A DNA stretch of 64,000 bases from Tolypothrix sp. PCC 7712 (GTDB lineage: Bacteria > Cyanobacteriota > Cyanobacteriia > Cyanobacteriales > Nostocaceae): the NCBI RefSeq assembly GCF_025860405.1, contig NZ_CP063785.1, positions 5,209,390 through 5,273,389 on the forward strand, read 5' to 3'. The translations under genes were made by a program, and so were the position numbers. Of this stretch, positions 26,135-35,209 are shown piece after piece. Positions within the stretch are counted from its first letter, which is position 1; each line of letters begins with the position of its first letter. The notes beneath the pieces were generated by a model, which made no database searches, was not told where the DNA came from, and was given only the letters and a program-made list of their open reading frames with translations.

Positions 26135-26848
26135 ATGCTTTCTGAATCCACATCCACAACTTTATCTTTAAAACCAGTCATTAATATTAGTAACCTCAAC
26201 CATTACTTTGGTGAAGGTTCGCTGAAAAAACAAGTTTTATTTGATATTAATTTAGAAATTCAAGCTGGCGAAATTGTGATTATGACTGGCCCCTCTGGTT
26301 CAGGTAAAACTACCTTGTTAACTCTGATGGGTGGATTGCGATCCGCACAATCAGGTAGTTTAACAATCTTAGAGGAAGAAATTTGCGGTGCTAGTAAGCA
26401 GCAGTTAACTAAACTACGCCGCCAGATTGGGTATATTTTTCAAGCCCATAATCTCATGTCATTTTTGACAGCTAAAGAAAACGTGCGGATGTCTTTAGAG
26501 TTACATGATGAGTTTCTGCATGAGGACATCGACAAAAAAGCGATCGCCATGCTGGAAAGTGTGGGATTGGGACACCGTGTAGATTACTACGCAGAAAGCC
26601 TTTCTGGGGGACAAAAACAACGGGTTGCGATCGCCCGCGCTTTAGTTAGTCATCCTAAAATTGTGCTAGCAGATGAACCCACAGCCGCACTCGATAAAAA
26701 GTCAGGACGCGATGTAGTGGAATTAATGCAAAAATTAGCGAAAGAACAAGGCTGTACAATTTTGCTAGTTACCCATGATAACCGCATCCTTGATATTGCC
26801 GATCGCATTATTTATATGGAAGATGGACAACTAAAAAATAATTCGTAA
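26135..26848 (+). CDS. DevA-type ABC exporter ATPase
   Basis: About 237 residues. Walker A GPSGSGKTT, signature LSGGQKQR and Walker B IVLADEPTAALD are all intact. The NHYFGEGSLKKQVLFDINL start is typical of DevA. It begins 114 bases after devC, across a short AT-rich repeat, and ends in an AATTCGT heptad array. It hydrolyses ATP to drive the DevB/DevC exporter. Confidence 0.93.
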   Translation: MLSESTSTTLSLKPVINISNLNHYFGEGSLKKQVLFDINLEIQAGEIVIMTGPSGSGKTTLLTLMGGLRSAQSGSLTILEEEICGASKQQLTKLRRQIGYIFQAHNLMSFLTAKENVRMSLELHDEFLHEDIDKKAIAMLESVGLGHRVDYYAESLSGGQKQRVAIARALVSHPKIVLADEPTAALDKKSGRDVVELMQKLAKEQGCTILLVTHDNRILDIADRIIYMEDGQLKNNS

Positions 26849-26870
26849 TTCGTAATTCGTAGTTCGTAAT
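26840..26870. repeat. STRR heptads (AATTCGT)n
   Basis: About four tandem units overlapping the devA stop. Confidence 0.8.
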
Positions 26871-27165
26871 TAAACTCTTTGCTTAGACACAAATTCAAGG
26901 TAAAACATCAATCATCTGGCTTTGACGTATTGTCAAAGATTGACAGATACATTAACTCACAGTAATGTCTTGAGAGTTATCATATAGCCATCCTAAAATG
27001 ATGTGTGAAATATTTTATGCTTGTTGACTGCTAACACTCAACAGTCAACAGTCAACAGTCAACAGTCAACAGTCAACAGCCAAAACCGATTTATTTCACA
27101 ACTGCAATAGAATTTCTATAGCAGTTTGCTACTTTAAAGAGAGTTGAGGAGTAGAAAAATAATAA
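26871..27165. other. Intergenic region with CAACAGT heptads
   Basis: No gene. It includes a tandem CAACAGT array at 27038-27079. The exbB promoter is presumably between 27080 and 27165. Confidence 0.6.
27038..27079. repeat. STRR heptads (CAACAGT)n
   Basis: Six near-perfect tandem units upstream of exbB. Confidence 0.88.
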
Positions 27166-27819
27166 ATGCCATTTAATAACTTATTTACGGCTGGCGGCGT
27201 GGTCATGTGGCCACTGCTAGGTTTTTCGGTGTTGGCGGTGGCGCTAATTATCGAACGAGTTAAGTTTTGGATTAAGATAAATACTCGCCAAAATCGCGTA
27301 GTGCGAGAGGTATTACAACTTTATCGCCTAGATAATGTAGTTGGTGCTTTAGATAAGTTGCAGCAAAATTCCGATTTACCGATGTCGCGAATTTTTCTCG
27401 CCGCTTTAGAATTGGAAGAACCAACCCCAGAGGAATTTCGTTTAGCATTAGAAAGCGAATCTCAAGCCGAAATTCCCTTACTTAAACGCTTCCAAAACAT
27501 ATTTGATACTATCATCGGTCTTGCGCCTCTATTAGGACTCCTCGGTACTGTTTTAGGATTAATTACCTCATTTGCTTCCTTAGATATTGGTGATGTTGGT
27601 GGGACAAAAACATCAGGTGTAACTAGTGGGATTAGTGAAGCCTTAGTATCTACAGCATCAGGATTAGTCGTTGCTATCTTTACACTTTTCTTTGCTAATA
27701 CCTTTCGGGGACTCTATATGCGCCAAATCGCTTGGATTCAAGAGTATGGCGGTCAGTTAGAATTGCTTTACCGCCGTCGTTATGAACGAGGAGAGAAACC
27801 CTATGCGCCTACCAGATGA
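27166..27819 (+). CDS. exbB: ExbB/TolQ/MotA-family proton channel subunit
   Basis: 217 residues with three membrane segments: one near the N-terminus (about 10-28) and a pair (about 105-180) with LGLLGTVLGLITSF and the GISEALVSTASGLVVAI signature of the family. With ExbD it turns the proton gradient into work for TonB-dependent outer-membrane transport. No tonB gene is adjacent. Confidence 0.9.
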   Translation: MPFNNLFTAGGVVMWPLLGFSVLAVALIIERVKFWIKINTRQNRVVREVLQLYRLDNVVGALDKLQQNSDLPMSRIFLAALELEEPTPEEFRLALESESQAEIPLLKRFQNIFDTIIGLAPLLGLLGTVLGLITSFASLDIGDVGGTKTSGVTSGISEALVSTASGLVVAIFTLFFANTFRGLYMRQIAWIQEYGGQLELLYRRRYERGEKPYAPTR

Positions 27820-28207
27820 ACCCGATTTACCAGCTCAAATTAATATCGTCCCGATGATTGATGTCATTTTCGCGATTTTGACATTTTTTATCATGTCAAC
27901 CTTGTTTTTAACTCGGTCGGAAGGTTTACCAGTTAATTTACCCAAGGCTGCTTCTGCACAACAACAATCATCTAGCGAACCTATTAATGTCACAGTAGAC
28001 GCAACGGGAAAAATTAGCGTCAATCGCCAACAAGTTGACCTGAATGTATTATCAGCCCAAGTGCGTACATTGATGGCTGATAAGCAAGAAGCGCTGGTAA
28101 TCATCAACGCCGATGAACGAGTTAACCACGGTCAGGTGGTAGCTGTCATGGATAATTTACGTCAGGTACAGGGGGCAAAATTAGCGATCGCCACCCAAAA
28201 ACCATAA
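27803..28207 (+). CDS. exbD: ExbD/TolR-family protein
   Basis: About 134 residues with one membrane segment (about 18-38) containing the essential Asp of INIVPMIDVIFAIL, and a periplasmic domain. The start is ATG 27803: GAGGAGAG lies seven bases upstream, whereas an earlier ATG at 27782 has none. It overlaps exbB by 17 bases. A terminator follows at 28446. Confidence 0.9.
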   Translation: MRLPDEPDLPAQINIVPMIDVIFAILTFFIMSTLFLTRSEGLPVNLPKAASAQQQSSSEPINVTVDATGKISVNRQQVDLNVLSAQVRTLMADKQEALVIINADERVNHGQVVAVMDNLRQVQGAKLAIATQKP

Positions 28208-28265
28208 TCAGTAGGTCGGCGAAATTAAAGATAATTGGCTGAGGCTGTCATTCTTACAAAGTTCT

Positions 28266-28313
28266 GATGCCTGCGGCAAGCCGCTACGCGTCTACGGAGG
28301 CAACCTCCGCTCA
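28266..28313. repeat. Paired hairpins in a dispersed repeat
   Basis: GCGGC-AA-GCCGC and GGAGG-CAA-CCTCC stems occur side by side in a G+C-rich block typical of Nostocales intergenic repeats. Confidence 0.6.
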
Positions 28314-28445
28314 GACTTTGCGCTTTGTTCTTAGTCATTAGTCATTGGTAGGGATTTTAAGCTTATTTACGTTTATTAGCATAGTGTGGTTTATTTCCAC
28401 CGACTTACTTAATAAACAGGTAATTATAAGAAAAATCTGACAAAT

Positions 28446-28475
28446 CGAAGGGGCACAAAATTTTGTACCCCTTCG
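28446..28475. terminator. Bidirectional terminator between exbD and the AI-2E gene
   Basis: CGAAGGGGCACAAAA faces TTTTGTACCCCTTCG with one mismatched pair, flanked by ATTTATTTTATTT on the plus side. The two neighbouring genes converge on it. Confidence 0.8.
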
Positions 28476-28505
28476 ATTTATTTTATTTGGAATTTTGAAT
28501 TCGTA

Positions 28506-29600
28506 TTATTCCCCTACCTCAACTGGTGAATGATGTTTAATATTGTCATTCGATACAATTACTTGACTAAATACACCATCACGCCAGCCATCTGCTATAT
28601 CTTTAATAAAACTAGCGATGGGTATCGCAATTAATAAACCTAATACTCCGCCTAATTTAGCTCCTAATAGTAAAGAAATTACTACCCATACAGGATTTAA
28701 ACCTGTTAAATTACCAAGAATCCTAGGGGCAATAAAATTAGCATTTACTTGGTCAATTGCTACTGCTATCCCTAATACTTCTACCCCTAACCAAATATTT
28801 TGTAATGCTACTAGAAAACTAACTATAGTGATACCTATACCTGTACCAAAAGGGAACAGGGAGAAAAAGCCAATCCCAATCCCAAAAAGTAGCGCTAAGG
28901 GAACTTGTAGCGAGAAAAATGCCAAAGTCATCGCCACACTTAACACTGCACCTAATGTCGCCTGACCAATAAAATAATTATGAAAATCTTCTCTTAAAAA
29001 TTCCCGCACTTTTGGGCCAATATAAGGCGGAAACCACTGAAAAACTCCATCCCATAAACGCTTGCCATTTAATACCATGTAGACAGTCAAGACTACTGTT
29101 AGCAGCACATTGACAACAATTCCAATAGTATCGAAAGCAACACTAACAACTCTGCCAGTAAAAGATTGCAGTTGATTAGAAAATCTATCTAATATTTGCG
29201 TCGCTATACCAGATAAATTTACAGGAAGCTGTTGTGTCGCCGCCCAATTTTGAAAAGCTTGGATTTGTTCACCAGCAGAATCAACCCAATAAGGAAGAAT
29301 ATTAGCCAATTCATTTAGCTGTTCTATAATTAGCGGTACTAAGATAATACCTAAAGCGACTAAAATCACTACAGCTAAAAGTAGAACTACACTAATAGCT
29401 AAGTTACGTTTTACCCCACGTTCTTGCAAAAATTGGATGGGATAATTCAACACAAAAGCTAATAAAATAGCGGCAACAAAAATACTTACTAAAGGTTGAA
29501 AATATTGCACAACCTGAAGTAATAACCAACCATTAAGAATAATAATAGGAAATGCCAATCCTATATTTAACCATCGCGGTAGTTTGTTTAGTGATTGCAT
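28506..29600 (-). CDS. AI-2E family membrane transporter
   Basis: 364 residues with about eight hydrophobic segments and the family pattern (LAFVLNYPIQFLQERGVKR early; FGIGIGFFSLFPFGTGIG and PRILGNLTGLNPVWVV late). Proteins of this family export small molecules or act as ion exchangers; the name comes from a few AI-2 exporters and the substrate here is unknown. Convergent with exbD. Confidence 0.88.
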   Translation of the reverse strand: MQSLNKLPRWLNIGLAFPIIILNGWLLLQVVQYFQPLVSIFVAAILLAFVLNYPIQFLQERGVKRNLAISVVLLLAVVILVALGIILVPLIIEQLNELANILPYWVDSAGEQIQAFQNWAATQQLPVNLSGIATQILDRFSNQLQSFTGRVVSVAFDTIGIVVNVLLTVVLTVYMVLNGKRLWDGVFQWFPPYIGPKVREFLREDFHNYFIGQATLGAVLSVAMTLAFFSLQVPLALLFGIGIGFFSLFPFGTGIGITIVSFLVALQNIWLGVEVLGIAVAIDQVNANFIAPRILGNLTGLNPVWVVISLLLGAKLGGVLGLLIAIPIASFIKDIADGWRDGVFSQVIVSNDNIKHHSPVEVGE

Positions 29601-29812
29601 TAGTGGTTACTCCGGGGGATTGGGGACAAATCAATTCAAAATTCGTCTTGAAAAGTTTGCTCAACGGGGGGAACCCCCGCACGCAACTTTTCGCAAAATT
29701 CAAAATTCAAAATTACGGAACTCCTGGAAGGGGTAATAATTGAATGACTCGTGAGTCAAGACGCGATGAATCGCGTCTCTACAATTGTTGACCCATGAAA
29801 TGGTTGAAATCT
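29601..29812. repeat. Intergenic region with stacked small palindromes
   Basis: CGGGGG-GAA-CCCCCG near 29665, GACTC-GT-GAGTC near 29746 and AGACGCGAT-GA-ATCGCGTCT at 29759-29778. The last is related to the palindrome at 44593-44624. No gene. Confidence 0.6.
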
Positions 29813-30256
29813 TTACGCTTCACAATGTAGATTGCTTTCTAGAAAATCCAGCATAATTCGCTGATGCATTGGCCCTAAAGGTCTGACTTCAGCAGCAATT
29901 GTTGAGTAACAGGTACCCTGGCGAATATCTGCTGGTGTTAAAAAGCCCATGTCCCAGCCTTCATTTAACACGAGTTGATTTGAATCCACTAACAGCGGTG
30001 CATGAAAGACATGACGGATGACTTGATCATCCCAATAACAGCAAAATTCAGAGAACTTTGGGTAATCGTAGCCAATTTCTTCTAAAACTTCGCGCTTAAC
30101 AGCAACATTTGGCATTTCTCCAGACTCGATATGTCCACCAAAAAGTGCCCAGTAGCCAGGATAAAGAATATTTGGGTTATTATCCCGCAGCTGCATGAGA
30201 AACTTGTTGTTTTGGTAGAGAATTGCGATCGCAACCTGTACCTGCTGATTTTCCAT
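29813..30256 (-). CDS. Nudix hydrolase
   Basis: 147 residues. A complete Nudix box is present: GHIESGEMPNVAVKREVLEE then IGY (about residues 40-63), with the metal-binding REVLEE. It hydrolyses nucleoside-diphosphate derivatives; the substrate cannot be told. No operon partner. Confidence 0.88.
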   Translation of the reverse strand: MENQQVQVAIAILYQNNKFLMQLRDNNPNILYPGYWALFGGHIESGEMPNVAVKREVLEEIGYDYPKFSEFCCYWDDQVIRHVFHAPLLVDSNQLVLNEGWDMGFLTPADIRQGTCYSTIAAEVRPLGPMHQRIMLDFLESNLHCEA

Positions 30257-30290
30257 AAATTTTTATATAAGTTATATAATTCGTCCCAAA

Positions 30291-30689
30291 TTAAGAATCT
30301 TCTTCTAAATAAACTTCGCCAAACTCCTTACCAGCAAGGGGTATGCTTTTATAGCGAACTTTACCTTTAATCACTATTTGGTCTCCCTTCGCTAACTTAG
30401 TTTGATTGGTAACTACCCAAATTTTGCCAGTGGAATCATCAATTTGATACGCCCAGCGTTTTGCTAGGGGTACTTGCCTTTCTACTTTACCTTGGATATA
30501 AACTGTAGCCTGGTTGTTTTGCTCTGGTTGAATCTCCCGAATTGGCGTAACGTTACTACCAATACGCAAATTACCCACACCAAAACCAGACTGTGTGACG
30601 TTACCACAACCAAAAAGTCCTACTACCAGAAAAAATAACAACCCTAATCGATAAGCAAAAATACTGGAAATCTGAGAAAATTTTGGCAT
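30291..30689 (-). CDS. Putative OB-fold lipoprotein
   Basis: 132 residues with a hydrophobic signal ending in the lipobox LFGC (Cys about 28). The rest looks like an OB-fold nucleic-acid-binding-like barrel: ATVYIQGKVERQVPL, WAYQIDDSTGKIWVVT, GDQIVIKGKVRYK, all beta-strand-rich. Similar cyanobacterial lipoproteins exist but I know no function. It lies 34 bases upstream of the Nudix gene on the same strand. Confidence 0.7.
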   Translation of the reverse strand: MPKFSQISSIFAYRLGLLFFLVVGLFGCGNVTQSGFGVGNLRIGSNVTPIREIQPEQNNQATVYIQGKVERQVPLAKRWAYQIDDSTGKIWVVTNQTKLAKGDQIVIKGKVRYKSIPLAGKEFGEVYLEEDS

Positions 30690-30702
30690 TAGTTATTTGT
30701 CC

Positions 30703-30800
30703 TTTGTTATTTGGCATTTGTCATTTGTCATTGGTCATTTGTCATTTGTCATTTGGCTTTTACCCCCATTACCCATTCCCCATTCCCCATTCCCCATTCC
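30703..30800. repeat. STRR heptads (CATTTGT)n and (CCCCATT)n
   Basis: A CATTTGT array (30703-30760) followed by CCCCATT units (30772-30800). Confidence 0.82.
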
Positions 30801-30969
30801 AATCCCCAACCCCCAAAGATAATATGATTTTGTTGTTTGAGAGACGCTAAGGCATAAAATAACAAGACCATCATAGTCAATAGCCAAAGTTGACTGTTGA
30901 CTGTTGACTTTGCCACAAACGGCTAGATGTTGGTCTTTGGACTTAAGGCGAATATAGCTGGAAATTCTT

Positions 30970-31863
30970 ATGGAAACAAAAACTGCCAAACTTCTTGATG
31001 GTAAAACCTTAGCTGAAAAAATTCAGCACAACCTTTTAGAACGTATTGCAGAGTTACAACCAAAAATTGGTCGTCCCCCTGGTTTAGCAGTGCTGATGGT
31101 TGGTGACAATCCCGCATCAGCTGCTTATGTACGCAATAAAGAGAAAGCTTGCGCTAAAGTGGGTATTGCCTCTTTTGGTAAGCATTTTCCTACCCAAACC
31201 ACTCAAGCAGAATTGGAAGATGCGATCGCAGCACTCAATCAAGATGAACAGGTAGATGGCATTCTTGTACAGTTACCCTTACCTCCACATTTAGACTCTA
31301 TTCGCTTGCTGCATCAAATTGAGCCAGATAAAGACGTTGATGGATTGCACCCGGTAAACATGGGGCGATTGGTGCGCCAAGAAGCAGGTTTACGCAGCTG
31401 TACACCAGCTGGTGTGATGCGGTTGCTGCAAGAATATAAAATTTCTTTGCCAGGAAAACAAGCAGTGGTAGTGGGACGTAGTATTTTGGTAGGTAAGCCA
31501 ATGGCGTTAATGCTTGTGGACGCTGATGCTACCGTTACCGTTGCCCACTCACGATCCCAAGACTTAAAAGCGATCGCCCAGAATGCCGATATTCTCATCT
31601 CAGCTGTAGGCATTCCAGGATTGATTACTGGTGAAATGGTGAAACCGGGCGCTGTTGTGGTAGATGTGGGGATAAATCGTGTCACCGATGCTAGTGGCAA
31701 AAGTCGTTTAGTCGGCGATGTCCACTGGGAATCGACAGCTGGCGTGGCGGAGTTTATCACCCCAGTTCCGGGAGGCGTTGGCCCTATGACTGTCGCTATG
31801 TTGTTGCAAAATACATTTGCTAGCTACTTAAGGCGGCACGGAATCAAGAGCGATGAATTATGA
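30970..31863 (+). CDS. folD: Bifunctional methylene-THF dehydrogenase/cyclohydrolase
   Basis: 297 residues. FolD interconverts methylene-, methenyl- and formyl-tetrahydrofolate in one-carbon metabolism. Visible are the active-site YVRNKEKACAKVGI, the DGILVQLPLPPHL loop, PDKDVDGLHPVN, and the nucleotide site VVGRSILVGKP. The C-terminus TPVPGGVGPMTVAML is diagnostic. It is followed on the same strand by crtE. Confidence 0.97.
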   Translation: METKTAKLLDGKTLAEKIQHNLLERIAELQPKIGRPPGLAVLMVGDNPASAAYVRNKEKACAKVGIASFGKHFPTQTTQAELEDAIAALNQDEQVDGILVQLPLPPHLDSIRLLHQIEPDKDVDGLHPVNMGRLVRQEAGLRSCTPAGVMRLLQEYKISLPGKQAVVVGRSILVGKPMALMLVDADATVTVAHSRSQDLKAIAQNADILISAVGIPGLITGEMVKPGAVVVDVGINRVTDASGKSRLVGDVHWESTAGVAEFITPVPGGVGPMTVAMLLQNTFASYLRRHGIKSDEL

Positions 31864-31978
31864 ATTATGAATTATTCTTCCTAATTCTTAACTCTTAATT
31901 ACTCGTGTTTTGAGATCCAAAGCCCCTTAAAATTGTGACGTATATGACAAAAATACCAAAATTTCAGGATTTTACAGA

Positions 31979-32908
31979 ATGGTAGCAACTGATAAGTTTA
32001 AAAAGATGCCAGAGACAGCCACGTTTAACCTATCAGCGTATCTCAAAGAGCGTCAACAGCTTTGTGAAACTGCTTTGGATCAAGCGCTTCCCGTTTCCTA
32101 TCCAGAGAAGATTTACGAGTCGATGCGCTATTCTCTCTTAGCTGGTGGCAAACGTGTGCGTCCTATCCTGTGCCTTGCTACCAGTGAAATGATGGGCGGC
32201 ACAATCGAAATGGCAATGCCAACAGCTTGTGCGGTGGAAATGATCCACACAATGTCATTAATTCATGATGATTTGCCAGCGATGGATAATGACGATTACC
32301 GTCGGGGTAAGCTGACAAACCACAAGGTTTATGGCGAAGATATCGCGATTTTAGCTGGCGATGGTTTGTTGGCCTATGCTTTTGAATTTGTTGCGATCGC
32401 CACCCCTTTAACTGTCCCTAGAGATAGAGTATTGCAGGTAGTAGCGCGTCTTGCTCGGGCATTAGGGGCTGCTGGCTTGGTTGGGGGCCAAGTAGTGGAT
32501 CTAGAATCAGAAGGTAAAACAGATACTTCCCTAGAGACTCTGAATTACATTCATAACCACAAAACAGCTGCCCTTTTGGAAGCTTGTGTTGTTTGTGGTG
32601 GTATTTTAGCGGGAGCATCTGTTGAAGATGTACAAAGACTAACTCGGTATGCTCAGAATATTGGTCTGGCATTCCAAATTGTTGATGATATTTTAGATAT
32701 CACCGCTACTCAAGAACAATTAGGCAAAACTGCTGGCAAGGATTTGAAAGCGCAGAAAGTTACTTATCCCAGCCTGTGGGGAATTGAAGAATCTCGCGTT
32801 AAAGCCGAACAACTCATTGAAGCAGCATGTGCGGAATTAGACGTATTTGGAGAAAAAGCACAACCTTTAAAAGCGATCGCTCATTTTATTATCAGCCGCA
32901 ATCACTAA
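31979..32908 (+). CDS. crtE: Geranylgeranyl diphosphate synthase
   Basis: 309 residues. A trans-prenyltransferase with first Asp-rich motif in LIHDDLPAMDNDDYRRG and second in FQIVDDILDI, giving GGPP for carotenoids, chlorophyll and quinones. The LAGGKRVRPILCL segment is typical. It lies 115 bases after folD and upstream of a DUF212 gene, an order I recall from other Nostocales. Confidence 0.95.
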   Translation: MVATDKFKKMPETATFNLSAYLKERQQLCETALDQALPVSYPEKIYESMRYSLLAGGKRVRPILCLATSEMMGGTIEMAMPTACAVEMIHTMSLIHDDLPAMDNDDYRRGKLTNHKVYGEDIAILAGDGLLAYAFEFVAIATPLTVPRDRVLQVVARLARALGAAGLVGGQVVDLESEGKTDTSLETLNYIHNHKTAALLEACVVCGGILAGASVEDVQRLTRYAQNIGLAFQIVDDILDITATQEQLGKTAGKDLKAQKVTYPSLWGIEESRVKAEQLIEAACAELDVFGEKAQPLKAIAHFIISRNH

Positions 32909-33328
32909 GTCAACCCCTACGGGAATTTTACTCATTAATTCCGTAATCTCACTTAGCAGCCCGTAGGGTAATACCAATTCAAAATGCAAAATTCAGAATT
33001 GAAAAACTTAGACAGCATCTAGGTTTTGGAGTTTGAATTTGTTACCTGCTTGTAATGAATTGGTATAAATTGTCGTCAGACATCAGAACTTTGTGATTTT
33101 AATTGCCAGCTTCGCGATGATCAATTTTGGATGTGAGACTCACTGAATTGCCAATTTTCCTCCAGTCTTTATATCAAATTGGCAGAGGTACTATGTTTGA
33201 AAATTCAAGATTTTCAATCTAAAATCCAAAATTGGTATTAGCAAGTGGCTTAATGTTGTTGGGTTGCATCCAAAATGTTTTTCAAAAAATAACTGCTGCT
33301 AATATTTACTAAACATCCCCAAAATACC
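32909..33328. other. Intergenic region with a miniature inverted-repeat element
   Basis: No gene. It holds the element at 32971-33066 and a less complete relative (ATATCAAATTGG ... AATTGGTATTAG) at about 33171-33240. Confidence 0.6.
32971..33066. mobile_element. 96-bp miniature element with 11-bp terminal inverted repeats
   Basis: ATACCAATTCA at the left and TGAATTGGTAT at the right are perfect inverted repeats around non-coding AT-rich sequence. Same ends occur on the element at 45025-45332. Confidence 0.65.
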
Positions 33329-33799
33329 ATGCAGGACATAGGCGACATCTTAGACAACCGGGTGCTGCTGGTTGCTCTGATAGCTTGTTTAATTGCTCAA
33401 TCGATGAAGCTCGTCATCGAACTAGTTAAAAATCGCAAACTTAATGTACGTGTTTTAGTAACCACTGGCGGTATGCCTAGTGCCCATTCGGCTCTAGTTA
33501 CCTCTTTAGCAACAGGTGTTGGGCAAACTCTGGGTTGGGCATCGCCTGATTTTGCTCTGGCTACCATTTTTGCCATCATTGTTATGTACGATGCAGCTGG
33601 AGTTCGCCAAGCCGCCGGTAAACAAGCGCGGATACTCAATCAAATGATTGATGAATTATTTGATGATAAACATGACTTTACCCAAGACCGCCTGAAAGAA
33701 TTGCTGGGACACACACCAGTTCAAGTAATAGCTGGGTCGGCTTTGGGAATTACCATATCTTTCTTAGCTAAGTCTTTTTTATTAGCCAATATTCCATAG
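33329..33799 (+). CDS. Divergent PAP2 (DUF212) membrane protein
   Basis: 156 residues with about four hydrophobic segments. The DUF212 signature is clear: TTGGMPSAHSALVTSLATGVG and YDAAGVRQAAGKQARILN. The PSAH motif resembles part of the PAP2 phosphatase site, but activity is not established for this family. It follows crtE on the same strand. Confidence 0.9.
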   Translation: MQDIGDILDNRVLLVALIACLIAQSMKLVIELVKNRKLNVRVLVTTGGMPSAHSALVTSLATGVGQTLGWASPDFALATIFAIIVMYDAAGVRQAAGKQARILNQMIDELFDDKHDFTQDRLKELLGHTPVQVIAGSALGITISFLAKSFLLANIP

Positions 33800-33971
33800 T
33801 TAATAGTCAATAGTTCAGCCTCCAGTAACTATTGACTCTGGACTCTTGACTCTTAATATTGCAATCCGATTGATTTCGGAGAAATGACTTTTTTTAGGGA
33901 GGGAACAAGGGACAGGAAACAGGGAACACAGAATCAAAGATAATAGTTTCCCAAGCCTTATCTAGCTACTG

Positions 33972-34637
33972 TCAACGCACATTTGAACGTAGTAGCGTCA
34001 CCTTACGGCTATCAACCAAATAAGCAACAAAACCGCGTTCATTGAGCTTTTTCAATGTGTTATGAGCTTCTTTTTGGTTAGTAGTGTAAACTGCCAACAA
34101 GTAAGGGCGTTGTCCATAGGAAGCAAAACCTATATCACCTTCCACCACTTTTTCTACATCAGATGCCAATTCTGGGCGGTTGAAATAATCTACTAATACG
34201 GCGTAACCTTCTCCCAGCGCTTGTGGCTTAAAGGTAACATTTTGAGGTGCTTGTACATCTGCCGGTTTAGTGGTGATAATGCCAGATAAGCCGACAATAT
34301 TGTTGATATATCTTGCCCATCTTTGAGCATCATCAATTTTATTAAAGCCACCTATCCTAGTAACTGTATCGCTGAGGTATTGACAGGTGGTACTTTTTAG
34401 TTCATTGGGCAAGGCATTACGCAGTTGCTTTTGATTATCTGGTGTGGGACTAACTATTAATAAAAGATATTCACCAGCATTTGGAGGTTGACAAGCAGGA
34501 AGAGTTTGTTGAGCGTTAACAGAACTCATACTATGAATCAATCCTGCGATCGCTAATACTACAGTATGTAGTAAATACGGAAATCTCTGCACAACAGCCT
34601 CACACATAAAGAAGATTTTCTTAAAAGATTTCGTCAA
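33972..34637 (-). CDS. Secreted SPOR-like repeat protein
   Basis: 221 residues with a signal peptide (hydrophobic about 22-38, cleavage near SVNAQQ). Two regions (about 55-115 and 130-215) look like SPOR-type sequence (GEYLLLIVSPT...ARYINNI and GYAVLVDYFNR...LKKLNERGFVAYLVDSRKV). Similar cyanobacterial proteins are of unknown function; peptidoglycan binding is a guess. Ends after an AT-rich gap. Confidence 0.65.
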   Translation of the reverse strand: MTKSFKKIFFMCEAVVQRFPYLLHTVVLAIAGLIHSMSSVNAQQTLPACQPPNAGEYLLLIVSPTPDNQKQLRNALPNELKSTTCQYLSDTVTRIGGFNKIDDAQRWARYINNIVGLSGIITTKPADVQAPQNVTFKPQALGEGYAVLVDYFNRPELASDVEKVVEGDIGFASYGQRPYLLAVYTTNQKEAHNTLKKLNERGFVAYLVDSRKVTLLRSNVR

Positions 34638-34711
34638 TGTATATTTTGTTCCCTGGGGGAGGGAGTAGAGGGGGCAAGGGGAAAAAGGTAAAAGGGTAAA
34701 AGGGAGAACAA

Positions 34712-34790
34712 GTAATTACGCATTACCAATGCCCAATGACGGCAGTTGCTACAACGCGGGAAACCCGCGCAACGCACTGCCTCCCCCATG
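34712..34790. repeat. Left arm of a 79-bp inverted repeat
   Basis: Nearly identical in reverse complement to 39230-39308 (one mismatch seen). Its core CGCGGG-AAA-CCCGCG is itself a hairpin. Confidence 0.75.
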
Positions 34791-34816
34791 CCCCATGCCC
34801 CATGCCCCATAGTATA

Positions 34817-35146
34817 TTAAGACACGGTAGCCAATGATGCTAAAGGATCGGAGATTGTTGCTGAAGGTGCTTCAAACTCGCCTACAATTACATATTCCAA
34901 TCGCAGTTTCAACCAAGTAATAAATGGTTTGTCGGTAGAAATAATTGCCGCCGCAGGTTGAGGACACTTGGCTTTAATCTCAGCCATTTCTGGTGCTTCT
35001 AAAAACGCAGGTTGCTTTACTAACCAAAAATCAATTTCTTTTTCTTGTTCGTGGTAGTGACGGGTACGTTCTTTAAGTACCTCATCTAAGGGTTCTTCTT
35101 GTATTAAAAATTTTTGACTTGCCAAAACGTAATAGTAAGTTGCCAT
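34817..35146 (-). CDS. ycf54: Ycf54 family, Mg-protoporphyrin ester cyclase factor
   Basis: 109 residues. YYYVLASQKFLIQEEPLDEV, the KEIDFWLVKQPAFLEAPE stretch and CPQPAAAIISTD are hallmarks. Ycf54 is needed for the aerobic cyclase that closes ring E of chlorophyll. The gene is followed upstream by the intron-split SnoaL-like gene. Confidence 0.95.
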   Translation of the reverse strand: MATYYYVLASQKFLIQEEPLDEVLKERTRHYHEQEKEIDFWLVKQPAFLEAPEMAEIKAKCPQPAAAIISTDKPFITWLKLRLEYVIVGEFEAPSATISDPLASLATVS

Positions 35147-35209
35147 TTTGATCCTTTGGTTATTAATGATTAACTCAAGGGTACAGTTTATATACTGTAC
35201 CCTTAAAAA

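Noticed and set aside
28266..28313. Small structured RNA gene
   Set aside because: The paired stems match common G+C-rich intergenic repeats better than an RNA gene.
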